NCBI GenBank assembly: GCA_965658435.1
Contig: CBFHSE010000011.1
Location: 1-38,555 of the forward strand
DNA length: 38,555 nucleotides
DNA from: JADHLN01 sp965658435
Lineage (GTDB): Bacteria > Pseudomonadota > Alphaproteobacteria > Rickettsiales > JABIRX01
Direction: 5' to 3'
The translations under genes and the position numbers were made by a program. Positions 25,221 through 33,874 of the stretch are shown here, one piece after another (within the stretch, counting starts at the first letter, position 1; every line of letters begins with the position of its first letter). Below the pieces are notes generated by a model, which had not been told where the DNA came from, ran no database searches, and saw only the letters and a list, made by a program, of their open reading frames with translations.

Positions 25221-26153
25221 ATGTATAAATTTATAGTTACATTTTTGATATTATTGTTAGTCGATAATTCCCTTTTTGCTAAAGATATTCCTGCATATAT
25301 TGATTCTGAAGATGAATCTACTTCTTTTGATTACAAACAAATTAAGCCTTTAAAAAAGAAGAAAATTAAAAATTATTCTCAAGAGAGTTTTGCCAGAGAT
25401 AAAAATAACGATAAAGCATTTACTTTGTCAGAATATTTAAATTCATTACAAGAAAAAAAAGAAATTAACGCTACTAAGGAAATAATTGAGGAGGCGGTTT
25501 TAGAGTTTAAGAAAATTCCAGGTTTAGAGTTTGAAGATTCGCATTATTACAATATTGTGAGTTTGAAAGCTCAGCTTAGACTCAAATGCCCTGTTACTCC
25601 TTCATTAAAAAATGTGCCCTCTAATAAGCCAGCAGCTTTTTCTTTGTCTAATAATTTAAGAAGGGCAAGTAAATCTCCTTATATTGCTTCAGGAGATATA
25701 ATCTATGTGCAAGGAACAGTAAGGGATGTTAATTGTACTCCAGTTCCTAATGCTATTGTTAAATTATGGCAAACTGATGCTTATGGTAATTATGATAATC
25801 AGGAAGCTGAATTTTTAGGCTCTGCAACTGCAGTTGCTGATAATTTGGGTAATTTTTCTTTTATTACAATTCTACCTAAAGAATATATGCCTAAATTTAT
25901 TTATGAGAGTTTTTTAGCTCCGCATTTAAATCTACATATTTCTCATAGCTCATTTCCTGATTTATTAACTAGAATATATTTTCCAGAGCATATTTTAAAT
26001 GATGCTGATTCAGAATTAAGCTCCTTAGATCCTTTTTCAAAAGATTTATTGATATCTGAATTAGTTCCCGTAAATATGGATAATTTGAATGAAGGGTTTT
26101 TTATGTTTTTTGATGTAACATTAGATGGTGTATCCAAATATAGGCGTTTGTAA
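25221..26153 (+). CDS. Exported intradiol-dioxygenase-like protein
   Basis: 310 aa. Residues 1-20 are a signal peptide (ending LFAKD); residues 21-120 are a charged region not recognised; residues about 155-305 follow the intradiol ring-cleavage fold (IYVQGTVRDVNCTPVPNAIV, KLWQTDAYGNY, FSFITILPKEY, LLTRIYFPEH). Of the four Fe(III) ligands of protocatechuate 3,4-dioxygenase, both Tyr have candidates (Y191, Y222), but the His-x-His pair reads H235-L-N237, the second His replaced by Asn as in the non-catalytic alpha subunit. H239 or H242 might substitute. Catalysis is therefore doubtful. No aromatic degradation operon surrounds it. Confidence 0.72.
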   Translation: MYKFIVTFLILLLVDNSLFAKDIPAYIDSEDESTSFDYKQIKPLKKKKIKNYSQESFARDKNNDKAFTLSEYLNSLQEKKEINATKEIIEEAVLEFKKIPGLEFEDSHYYNIVSLKAQLRLKCPVTPSLKNVPSNKPAAFSLSNNLRRASKSPYIASGDIIYVQGTVRDVNCTPVPNAIVKLWQTDAYGNYDNQEAEFLGSATAVADNLGNFSFITILPKEYMPKFIYESFLAPHLNLHISHSSFPDLLTRIYFPEHILNDADSELSSLDPFSKDLLISELVPVNMDNLNEGFFMFFDVTLDGVSKYRRL

Positions 26154-26155
26154 AA

Positions 26156-27910
26156 TTAGATCAGCTCTTTTAGCTCATCTAGGTAACTCATCGGTAATTT
26201 TAGGCCTTCCTTCCAGAAATTTTTATTGCTAGCATCCAAGCCAAAAGGAGCAAGTAATTCTTTATGGTGAAGTGTTCCTCCTGCAGATAAGGCATTAAGA
26301 TATTTAGTCTCAAAGTTTTTTAATCCTGATTTATAGGTTAAATAAAGAGAATTTACTAGTAAATTACCAAATGCATAAGCATAGACATAAAATGGTGAGT
26401 GAATAAAATGTGGTATATAAGACCAGAAATATTTATATTCAGCATGGAATTTAATCGCTGGTCCTAGGCTTTCTTTTTGGGTTTTTAGCCAAATTTCATT
26501 GATTTCGTTAATGTTTATTTCTGCAATTTTCCTTTTATGGTGGATTTGATATTCAAAATCATAAAAAGCTATTTGCCTTACTATAGTATTTAGAGAATCT
26601 TCTATTTTATTAATCAGTAAGAATTTTTTTTCCTCTTTAGTTTTAGATTTCTCTAACAATGATTCAAAAACTAATTGTTCACCAAAGATTGATGCTGTTT
26701 CTGCTAATGTCAATGGTGTGTCTGCCATTAATGCTCCTTGTTTTCTGCTTAAATATTGATGAATACCATGGCCTAATTCATGCGCTAAAGTCATTACATC
26801 ACGAATTTTACCTTGATAATTTAGCATAATATAAGGATGAGTTGAAGGTGCTGATGGATGGGAAAAAGCACCAGAATCTTTTCCTTTTTTTGGAGGAACA
26901 TCAATCCAATTATTCCTAAAAAATAACTCTGCTATTTCAGCCATTTCATTTGAAAAATTAGCATAGGCCGTAAGAACTATTTTTTGAGCTTCTTTATAAT
27001 TAATTTCTTTTTCTTTGAAATTGCTTAAAGGAGCATTTCTATCCCAATAATCTATTTGTTTGGAGCCAAATAATTCTGCTTTGATTTTGTAATATTGATG
27101 CGAAAAATTTTCATAATTTTCTTTAACTGCGCTATATAATGAATCAATAACTTCATCTTCAATAAAATTACTAACATTTCTTGCTTTAACTGGATGCTCA
27201 TAATTTCTGATTTCATCCTCTATTGCTTTATCCTTGGCAAGAATATTAGTAATAAAAGCAAATATTTTTATGTTGGTTTTTAATGTTTTGCCAATTGATT
27301 TTGCTGCTTTTTTTCTTTCTTCCTGATTATTACTAGATAATAAATTAAAAATTTCAGCAGCGCTTAGATTCTTACTGCCATATCTAAATTCTAATCCTGC
27401 CATTGTTTCATCGAATAATCTTGACCAAGCCTGGTTTGATGTTTGATGTTTTTTATGAAGTATTTCTTCAATATTTCGGGATTTTTGATATTTCTTGTTG
27501 CTACGAATATCTGTAATAAAGGGTTTATATTTATTTAAATTTTTATCTTCTAATAATTTATTTAAATTTTTTTCTTCTAAATTTGCTATATCTAAGGGGA
27601 AGAAAATAATTTTTTCGCTAATTAGGTTAAGTCTTTCTAAGATATTTTGGTAAAAACCTGCTTTATCATTATTTAGCATATCTGTTACAAAATAGAGATA
27701 GGCGTAGGTTGCTATTTTAATTTCAAGGTCACTTATTTTTTCGTAATTTTTAACTGCTAAATATAATTCTTTGCCATTAAGGTCCTTGATTTTATTTAAA
27801 TAATTCTTATGGAATAAATTAGTTTCTTTATTTAAAAAATTAAGGTCCTTAGTTAATTGAGGATCATTGTTATTTAAATATAAGTCTTTTAAATTCCAAG
27901 TTGGTAACAT
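26156..27910 (-). CDS. pepF: Oligoendopeptidase F (M3 metallopeptidase)
   Basis: Cytoplasmic zinc peptidase that degrades short peptides. The HExxH motif is H377-E-L-G-H381, with the third zinc ligand E404 in the family segment TLAETASIFGEQL. The N-terminus WNLKDLY and the C-terminal FSYIPHF-like region (FWSYIPHFIHSPFYVYAYAFG) fit the PepF group. 584 aa is the expected length. It converges on the dioxygenase-like gene (2 nt between stops) and is divergent from the coiled-coil gene. Confidence 0.94.
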   Translation of the reverse strand: MLPTWNLKDLYLNNNDPQLTKDLNFLNKETNLFHKNYLNKIKDLNGKELYLAVKNYEKISDLEIKIATYAYLYFVTDMLNNDKAGFYQNILERLNLISEKIIFFPLDIANLEEKNLNKLLEDKNLNKYKPFITDIRSNKKYQKSRNIEEILHKKHQTSNQAWSRLFDETMAGLEFRYGSKNLSAAEIFNLLSSNNQEERKKAAKSIGKTLKTNIKIFAFITNILAKDKAIEDEIRNYEHPVKARNVSNFIEDEVIDSLYSAVKENYENFSHQYYKIKAELFGSKQIDYWDRNAPLSNFKEKEINYKEAQKIVLTAYANFSNEMAEIAELFFRNNWIDVPPKKGKDSGAFSHPSAPSTHPYIMLNYQGKIRDVMTLAHELGHGIHQYLSRKQGALMADTPLTLAETASIFGEQLVFESLLEKSKTKEEKKFLLINKIEDSLNTIVRQIAFYDFEYQIHHKRKIAEININEINEIWLKTQKESLGPAIKFHAEYKYFWSYIPHFIHSPFYVYAYAFGNLLVNSLYLTYKSGLKNFETKYLNALSAGGTLHHKELLAPFGLDASNKNFWKEGLKLPMSYLDELKELI

Positions 27911-27961
27911 AGTTTTAGTAATAAATTAATATGATATTAATGCTATATTATTATTTTATAT

Positions 27962-27990
27962 TTGCAAAAGATTAAGGATTATGATATTAT
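27962..27990 (+). promoter_or_regulatory. Probable promoter for the Glu-rich coiled-coil gene
   Basis: TTGCAA (27962-27967), 17 nt, then TATTAT (27985-27990): 4 of 6 and 5 of 6 matches to the sigma-70 hexamers at ideal spacing. The start site would be near 27997, with a GAGAG-type ribosome site near 28011 before the ATG at 28021. Confidence 0.5.
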
Positions 27991-28020
27991 ACTAAAATAA
28001 TTTATTTAAGAGAGTTAGAT

Positions 28021-28413
28021 ATGAATAACGAAAGTATTAAAAAAGAAGAATCATCTACTAACACAGCTTCAACAAAACCAGAACCTGGAGAAGCATTGGC
28101 TAATGAAGAGTTGAAAAGGCTTTTTGAGCAACAAGAGAGAGTAAGGTTTCTGGAACAGGAATGGGCAAAAGAAATTCTAGAGCAACAAGCAATGCAGGAG
28201 CAAAAAGAGGAAATGAGGCTTAGGGAACAGTCACGGGCAGGAGAAACTTCAGAGGATTCAGCAATGCAGAAGCAAGAAAAGGTAAGTGCGATCAAAAATA
28301 TGGAAAAAAATAATGCACCACGGCCTCCATTATTAGAAGTGGGAAATTCATTTGTTACGCGAGTGTTAGTAGAAGAAATTAAAAGCAATTTGTGTTTTGG
28401 TAGATCTAATTAA
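28021..28413 (+). CDS. Small Glu/Gln-rich coiled-coil protein, unknown function
   Basis: 130 aa, not recognised. Residues about 25-100 are rich in Glu, Gln, Arg and Lys with a heptad-like pattern (LKRLFEQQERVRFLEQEW and LEQQAMQEQKEEMRLREQ), predicted to be a coiled coil; the first 25 residues are polar and disordered. The last 25 (PRPPLLEVGNSF...) may be a short docking segment. No signal peptide or membrane helix. A good promoter and ribosome site precede it, so it is probably expressed. A secreted effector or scaffold is possible but only speculation. Confidence 0.55.
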   Translation: MNNESIKKEESSTNTASTKPEPGEALANEELKRLFEQQERVRFLEQEWAKEILEQQAMQEQKEEMRLREQSRAGETSEDSAMQKQEKVSAIKNMEKNNAPRPPLLEVGNSFVTRVLVEEIKSNLCFGRSN

Positions 28414-28471
28414 AATAATTTTTCTTTAATTATGAAATAAAAATGTTATTTATTTATTTTTATTTTATTAG

Positions 28472-29458
28472 ATGGAAATTTTAGAACTTTTTATTCAAAA
28501 TATTACATCTCCTCCTATTTTATTTTTTGTAGTTGGAGTAATAGCTGGTTTTTTAAAGTCTGATCTTAATGTTCCCCCGCAAATTAGTCGTTATTTTTCA
28601 ATTTATTTGATGATGGCTATAGGTTTTAAAGGAGGGGTTGCAATTGCAGTTGCTCCAGAAATTAATGCTCAAATTTTTTGGGTGTTTTTTATAGGTATAT
28701 TAACTGGATTTACACAGCCATTTATAGGTTATTGTTTATTAAGATTAACTACAAAATTAGACTCTGCTACTTGTGCTGCTATATCTGCTCATTATGGTTC
28801 TATAAGTATGGTTACTTTTGTTACAGCCGTAGCATTTCTAGACTTTAATGAGGTTGTGTATGCTGGCTATATAGTTGCTGTATTAGCTTTAATGGAGGCG
28901 CCAGCGATTTTAACTGGTTTATTTATTGCTAATAAAACAGAGCCGAAAACTGTAAATTCAACAAATAAAGCAACAACTAGATTAATGAAGGAAATTTTTA
29001 CCAATGGTGCAATTTTATTACTTACAGGATCATTTTTAATTGGTTTTTTAAGCGGTCAAAATGGTATGGATAAAATGAAAGGTTTTTTTGTTGATCCTTT
29101 TTATGGTTTTTTGGCATTTTTTTTATTGGATATGGGGCTAGTTGTTTCAAGGCAAATTCATCATTTAAAAGAGTTTAGTTTTAGATTGTTTTTATTTGGT
29201 ATTTATATGCCTTTTATGGGTTTTGCTATTGGTTTATGTGCTAGCTATATGATTGGTTTGGATCTTGGGACGGGTTTTTTATTTTCAATGTTAATAGCTA
29301 GTGCTTCATATATAGCTGTTACGGCTGCAATGAGGTTGGCCTTGCCGGAAGCTAAGGCTGGGATTTATATACCAATGACTTTAGCTATTACATTTCCTTT
29401 TAATATATCTATTGGTATACCCTTATTTTATTCTGTTGCTAAATATTTTTTAAATTAA
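28472..29458 (+). CDS. SbtA-like sodium-dependent bicarbonate transporter family protein
   Basis: 328 aa, almost wholly hydrophobic, with about ten membrane segments. The N-terminal half (PPILFFVVGVIAGFLKSDL, then RYFSIYLMMAIGFKGG) and the conserved HYGSISMVTFVTA region match the SbtA/DUF897 family; the second half has FLLDMGLVVSRQ and SASYIAVTAAMRLALPEA. Cyanobacterial SbtA takes up bicarbonate with sodium; homologues in other bacteria are largely untested, so the substrate is inferred. It ends 2 nt before the pseudopilin gene, suggesting one transcript. Confidence 0.85.
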   Translation: MEILELFIQNITSPPILFFVVGVIAGFLKSDLNVPPQISRYFSIYLMMAIGFKGGVAIAVAPEINAQIFWVFFIGILTGFTQPFIGYCLLRLTTKLDSATCAAISAHYGSISMVTFVTAVAFLDFNEVVYAGYIVAVLALMEAPAILTGLFIANKTEPKTVNSTNKATTRLMKEIFTNGAILLLTGSFLIGFLSGQNGMDKMKGFFVDPFYGFLAFFLLDMGLVVSRQIHHLKEFSFRLFLFGIYMPFMGFAIGLCASYMIGLDLGTGFLFSMLIASASYIAVTAAMRLALPEAKAGIYIPMTLAITFPFNISIGIPLFYSVAKYFLN

Positions 29459-29460
29459 AT

Positions 29461-30168
29461 ATGAAAAAAGCTTTTTCCTTAATTGAACTATCATTTGTTA
29501 TAGCTTTAATGGGTTTGTTTGCAGTATCTGTAGTTGCGGCTAATAATTTTATTGAGCAGATAAAATTATCTTCTTTTATTAAGCAAGTAAATGGTTATAA
29601 ATCATCAATAAAATTATTTAAATTAACTTATAATTCTTTGCCAGGAGATTTTCCGAAGGCGAGCTCAATTATTAATAATAATGCAAGTGATGGCAATGGT
29701 GATGGTGTAATTGATTGGAATGATGAAAATTATTATGCTTGGAATCATCTATCTTCAGTTGAATATATAAAAAATGATTTTAGTGGGGTGGCTACTTCTG
29801 GTATAGCAGTTATTAACGATAATGTACCTGAGGCTTTAATATCCAAAGCTGTTGGTTATAGTTTAGCTTTTGTAAATGGTTCTGAGTCGGGATATGGTTA
29901 TGTTGCAGGTGAATCTAGAAATGTTCTAGTTGTTGCAAGAGAGTGTCCAACTTGTAGTAATTTTAGGTCGGTTGGGAAAAATTTTCTAACAACTATAGAG
30001 GCATATAAAATTGACAAGAAATTTGATGATTCTTATGCTAAAACAGGTTTAATTTATGGAGCTCAAGTTTCTTCATCTAATGATTGTTATGAATCATTTA
30101 GTAATGAATATGATTTTGCAAGATTAGGGGAGCAATGTTTTTTAATGTTTAATCTTGAGGAGTTATAG
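29461..30168 (+). CDS. Type IV prepilin-like / type II secretion pseudopilin protein
   Basis: 235 aa. The N-terminus MKKAFSLIELSFVIALMGLF is a class III signal: cleavage before F5 with Ala instead of the usual Gly at -1, and the essential Glu at +5 (E9). A single N-terminal helix is followed by a globular domain. At about residues 77-90 there is DGNGDGVIDWNDE, an EF-hand/dockerin-type calcium loop (Asp/Asn at 1, 3, 5, acid at 12). Four cysteines lie in the C-terminal part (ECPTC, DCYE, QCF). No pilus assembly genes are in the window. Confidence 0.85.
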   Translation: MKKAFSLIELSFVIALMGLFAVSVVAANNFIEQIKLSSFIKQVNGYKSSIKLFKLTYNSLPGDFPKASSIINNNASDGNGDGVIDWNDENYYAWNHLSSVEYIKNDFSGVATSGIAVINDNVPEALISKAVGYSLAFVNGSESGYGYVAGESRNVLVVARECPTCSNFRSVGKNFLTTIEAYKIDKKFDDSYAKTGLIYGAQVSSSNDCYESFSNEYDFARLGEQCFLMFNLEEL

Positions 30169-30213
30169 AGAATATAGATAATTGGTAATTATTTATGATT
30201 TTTTTTAATTTTT

Positions 30214-30936
30214 ATGAAAAATAAACCTCTTAAGCAGATAGATGAGTTGGATGTTCAGATTGGCAAACAGCTGCGTAAAAGAAGAGAAAAGCTATCATTT
30301 TCTCAAACTGATTTAGCTAATATCCTGAAAATTTCATATCAACAAATACAAAAATATGAAAAAGGTGATAATAAAATACCTGCCGGTAGATTATTTCAAT
30401 TTGCAAAATTACTAAAAGTTACACCTGATTATTTTTTTGAGGGAATTGTTTTAAAAAAAGATGAGGTTCAAGAAAAAAAATATTTGCAGTTGGAAAGAAG
30501 TCAATCATTAAACATTCTTCTGGTTGAGGATAATCCGGTTGATGAGATGTTAACTCTTGATGCAATTAAAACCAGTAAAAGTGATTCTAATATTGTTTTA
30601 TTACATGATGGTGTTCAGGCGATAGAATATTTAAAAAATCTTGAGGATTTAGCTGTGAAAAAAAGGCCAGATATAATTTTATTGGATATTAATATACCCA
30701 AAAGAAATGGTTTAGAAGTTTTGAAAGAGATAAAAAGGGATAGAAGAGTTAAGCATATACCTGTAATTATTTTAACAAATTCAATAAATCCAAAGGATAT
30801 GCAACTTAGCTATCAATATAATGCCTGCGGATTTGTTAATAAATCATTTAATATTGATGATTTTAATAGAAAAATAGCTCTAATAATAGATTATTGGGCA
30901 AGTGTTGCAATACTCCCTTCAATGCAAGCTGTTTAG
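30214..30936 (+). CDS. XRE-type HTH / receiver-domain fusion regulator
   Basis: 240 aa in two modules. Residues about 13-78 are a Cro/C1 HTH (IGKQLRKRREKLSFSQTDLA, YQQIQKYEKGDNKIPAGRL, LLKVTPDYFF). Residues about 100-228 are a CheY-like receiver with acidic pocket E105-D106, phosphoacceptor D148 (IILLDIN), T188 and K210, closest in pattern to Rcp1-type receivers (VEDNPVDEMLTLDAI, VHIPVIILTNS-like strand). The receiver lies C-terminal to the DNA-binding domain, the reverse of ordinary response regulators. All phosphorylation residues are kept, so a histidine kinase elsewhere should control it. No kinase lies nearby. Confidence 0.88.
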   Translation: MKNKPLKQIDELDVQIGKQLRKRREKLSFSQTDLANILKISYQQIQKYEKGDNKIPAGRLFQFAKLLKVTPDYFFEGIVLKKDEVQEKKYLQLERSQSLNILLVEDNPVDEMLTLDAIKTSKSDSNIVLLHDGVQAIEYLKNLEDLAVKKRPDIILLDINIPKRNGLEVLKEIKRDRRVKHIPVIILTNSINPKDMQLSYQYNACGFVNKSFNIDDFNRKIALIIDYWASVAILPSMQAV

Positions 30937-30946
30937 ACTGTTAATT

Positions 30947-32281
30947 TTATATGTTAGATTTTGCGTAAGCGTTTTTAAGAATGAAATCAATTCTATCTCT
31001 GTGAAGTTTGAATTTTTCTAATTCTTGTCCTTTTAAGGTTACTTTGGATTCGGGTTTTAATCTTCTTGGATTAACAGCTTTTCCTTTTCTATATACCTCG
31101 TAATGAAGATGTGGCCCAGTTGATCTTCCTGTGCTACCTACATAACCAATAATTTGTCTTTGCTTTACTTTAGAGCCATTTTTTAATCCATTTGCAAAGC
31201 GTGACATATGAGCATAAGCTGAGCTGTAAGTACTATTATGTCTTATTTTTATATAGCGTCCATAACCACCTTTCCAACCTAAAAATGTGATAGTTCCATT
31301 TCCAGATGCAAATATTGGAGTACCGGTTCTTGCGGCAAAATCAACGCCTTTATGTAATTTTGTATAGCCTAAAATTGGATGTTTTCTATAGCCAAAATAT
31401 GAGGATATTCTTGCCCCGCTAACAGGCGTTCTTAAAAGTGCTTTTCTAACAGAGCTTCCTTTATTATCAAAATATAATGTGCTTCCTTTTGTTGTGGTGT
31501 ATTTATAATTTACTAGCTCTTTACCGTTGCTTATAAATTTGCAATATATTATGTCGCCATTTTTAATAAATTTTCCTTCTCCATCATAGAAGCTTTCGTA
31601 AAAAATTTGAAATTTATCTCCTTTTCTAACATCTCTTTGGAAATCTAAGTCAAAACTGTAGAATCTTATAAATTCTAAAATCATCGCAGCTGGTATGCCT
31701 GATTTTAAAGCATCTTCATAAAGGGATGATTTTATTTTGCCTGACTTTACTTGTAATTTAGAGAATAGTTCTGGGGTAATTTTACTTGCGAAAAATTCAC
31801 CTTTTTTAGTTCTAATTATTTCGAATTTGCTATTGTCAGAAGTATATATATTTATTTTGTTGATAAAAACTCTTTCTTCTATGTCTTCTAATGTTTTTTC
31901 GTGATACTCTACTGATATTTTATCACCAACTTGTATTTTATTTGCTTTGAAAATCTTGTTGAGTGCATTAATTGCTGCATAAATATCTATGCTTTCTACT
32001 TTTAATTTTCCTAAAATATTACCAAGATTGTCACCTTTCTTTATTTCCTGAAAGTGCATTTTTTTTTGGCTATTTTCTTGCTGTTTGATTGCTGGTGTGT
32101 TTTTTGCTTCTTCTCTAGGTTCTGTTTGAACCATTTTCTTTACAAAATATTTATTCTCATTTAAGAATAAATAATATGAAGATATTGATATAACTAGCAA
32201 AAGTAGAAATATTGCTGATATTTCATATTTAAGTGTAATGTTTTGACTATCGCTTTTAGATGTTTTATTAGAAAAGCCCAA
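30947..32281 (-). CDS. M23 family peptidoglycan endopeptidase
   Basis: 444 aa. A membrane anchor at about 18-40 is followed by a LysM/OapA-like segment at 76-126 (IKKGDNLGNILGKL, IQVGDKISVEY) and a long linker. The M23 LytM domain spans about 285-415: H310 and D314 (LHKGVDFA), H358 (YAHMS), and H391-L-H393 complete the zinc site and active centre. All catalytic residues are intact, so it should cleave peptide cross-links in the periplasm during growth or division. It is convergent with the XRE-receiver gene (10 nt) and divergent from hdaA. Confidence 0.92.
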   Translation of the reverse strand: MGFSNKTSKSDSQNITLKYEISAIFLLLLVISISSYYLFLNENKYFVKKMVQTEPREEAKNTPAIKQQENSQKKMHFQEIKKGDNLGNILGKLKVESIDIYAAINALNKIFKANKIQVGDKISVEYHEKTLEDIEERVFINKINIYTSDNSKFEIIRTKKGEFFASKITPELFSKLQVKSGKIKSSLYEDALKSGIPAAMILEFIRFYSFDLDFQRDVRKGDKFQIFYESFYDGEGKFIKNGDIIYCKFISNGKELVNYKYTTTKGSTLYFDNKGSSVRKALLRTPVSGARISSYFGYRKHPILGYTKLHKGVDFAARTGTPIFASGNGTITFLGWKGGYGRYIKIRHNSTYSSAYAHMSRFANGLKNGSKVKQRQIIGYVGSTGRSTGPHLHYEVYRKGKAVNPRRLKPESKVTLKGQELEKFKLHRDRIDFILKNAYAKSNI

Positions 32282-32345
32282 TATATCTACATTAAAAATT
32301 AGTTTCCAATGTTTAATATAAACACAATAATTTCACAATAAAAAA

Positions 32346-33065
32346 ATGTCTGAATTAGGATTAAGACAATTATTTTTAGATTTCACTGCCAATAGGAATG
32401 CTAATAAACAGAAATTTATTTTGTCTGAAAGTAACAAGGAGGCTTTTCTTTATGTTGCGGGATGGCCAAATTGGCATGGTTATGCAAATTTAGTCTATGG
32501 TCCAAAAGGTAGTGGAAAAAGCTTTATTGCTGAATTTTGGGGTAATAATCTTGGAGCTGTATCTATTGATCTTTATAAAACACCGAAAAGGAGTTTGAAT
32601 GAATTACTCAAAAAACATAAATATTTTATATTTGATGATTTTGATTTTTACTTTACTAGGAAAAATTTATTAAGAAATTTGGATAAGCATGAATATGATT
32701 CTTTTGATAATGCTTTTCAGGATATTCTGGATTATATAAAGAATGAACAAAAATACGCTTTCTTAACTAGTAATATAGCTCCAAATAAATTAAATATTAA
32801 AACACCTGATTTACAAAATAGAATAGCTGCAATTAATAGCTTTGCTATTTTTTCTCCTGATAATTCTGCTCTTAAAAATATGTATGAACAGAAATTCTCT
32901 CAATATCATATGGAAACAAAACAACAAATAATAAACTATTTGGCAGATAATTCATATAGCTCTTATAAACTTGCTTTAGAAAATTTTGAGAAAATTAAAA
33001 ATTATAGCTTCTCTAATAATATTCATCTTTCATTACAAGATGTTAAAGAGCTAATATCCTCATGA
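32346..33065 (+). CDS. hdaA: DnaA-related regulatory ATPase HdaA/Hda
   Basis: 239 aa, corresponding to the AAA+ domain of DnaA without its DNA-binding domain. Walker A is G52-P-K-G-S-G-K-S59 and Walker B the IFDDFD stretch around 95-100. The family segment WPNWHGYANLVYGP is clear. In Caulobacter HdaA stimulates hydrolysis of DnaA-ATP after initiation, in partnership with the beta clamp. As expected it begins with a short QLFLDF-like clamp-binding peptide (residues 8-13). The next gene follows after 10 nt. Confidence 0.85.
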   Translation: MSELGLRQLFLDFTANRNANKQKFILSESNKEAFLYVAGWPNWHGYANLVYGPKGSGKSFIAEFWGNNLGAVSIDLYKTPKRSLNELLKKHKYFIFDDFDFYFTRKNLLRNLDKHEYDSFDNAFQDILDYIKNEQKYAFLTSNIAPNKLNIKTPDLQNRIAAINSFAIFSPDNSALKNMYEQKFSQYHMETKQQIINYLADNSYSSYKLALENFEKIKNYSFSNNIHLSLQDVKELISS

Positions 33066-33075
33066 TATATGATTT

Positions 33076-33873
33076 ATGGATGATTTGAAAGATCTAAAAA
33101 AACTACTTAAGAGAGCTGATTCTGAAATATTTTACATAATAAGCCAAGAAGAGGAGGATATTGTTGTTGCTTTGTTTATCTTGAATTATGAAATTGCTAA
33201 AATTTTTGCTTTTACCACTGAAAAAGAAATAGCTAAATTAAGATTTGTTTGGTGGCAAGAGCAAATAGAGGCTGTTTTTTTTAAAGATGTAAAAATAGAA
33301 ACACCTTTATTAAAATTGTTAGTTGATATAAAGGAAAAATATAAATTAAATTTTGCTGATTTTAAAGTAATTTTAGAGGCCCAATCTTTTAATTTAAATG
33401 AAGATAAATTTAAAAATGATAGTGAATTAAAGAAATTTGTTGAAGAAACATTTTATCAAAATCTTTTAATCATAATTAAGGCAAAAAATATTTGCTTATC
33501 TAGTGATGCAAAGGATATGTTAAAGAAATATTCTTATATGTTAAAATTAGCTAGAATTGTCAATTCTTTAGCTAGTAGAAATTATAATATTCATCCTTTT
33601 ATAACAGAAGATTTAATTAAAAGCTTGGAATCTGAAAAAGCTTTTAAAAGAAATGAAATAGCTATTTCAAAATTAAAAGATAAGTTAAAATTTTTATTAA
33701 AGGAATGTAAATATTATAATACTGAAAGTAAATTTTTGAATAATTTTCAGCTATTAGTGCAATTTCAGTCTAAGAATATTGTAAAATATGCTGATTTAAG
33801 ATCGGAAATAGTCTTTTCTTCAATTGGCTTTAAGCTGTTTAAATATTTAAATTTATTTAAGAACAATAGATAA
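33076..33873 (+). CDS. Squalene/phytoene synthase-fold protein, probably non-catalytic (NDUFAF6-like)
   Basis: 265 aa. LFILNYEIAKIFAFTTEKEI and LRFVWWQEQIEAVF correspond to the conserved N-terminal helices of the squalene/phytoene synthase family, but neither Asp-rich motif (DxxxD) that binds the diphosphate-Mg cluster is found where it should be. This resembles NDUFAF6-type members, which act in complex I assembly in mitochondria, and similar proteins in alphaproteobacteria. A role in respiratory-chain assembly is inference. It sits between hdaA and the YejB-like gene, 1 nt before the latter. Confidence 0.68.
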   Translation: MDDLKDLKKLLKRADSEIFYIISQEEEDIVVALFILNYEIAKIFAFTTEKEIAKLRFVWWQEQIEAVFFKDVKIETPLLKLLVDIKEKYKLNFADFKVILEAQSFNLNEDKFKNDSELKKFVEETFYQNLLIIIKAKNICLSSDAKDMLKKYSYMLKLARIVNSLASRNYNIHPFITEDLIKSLESEKAFKRNEIAISKLKDKLKFLLKECKYYNTESKFLNNFQLLVQFQSKNIVKYADLRSEIVFSSIGFKLFKYLNLFKNNR

Positions 33874-33874
33874 A

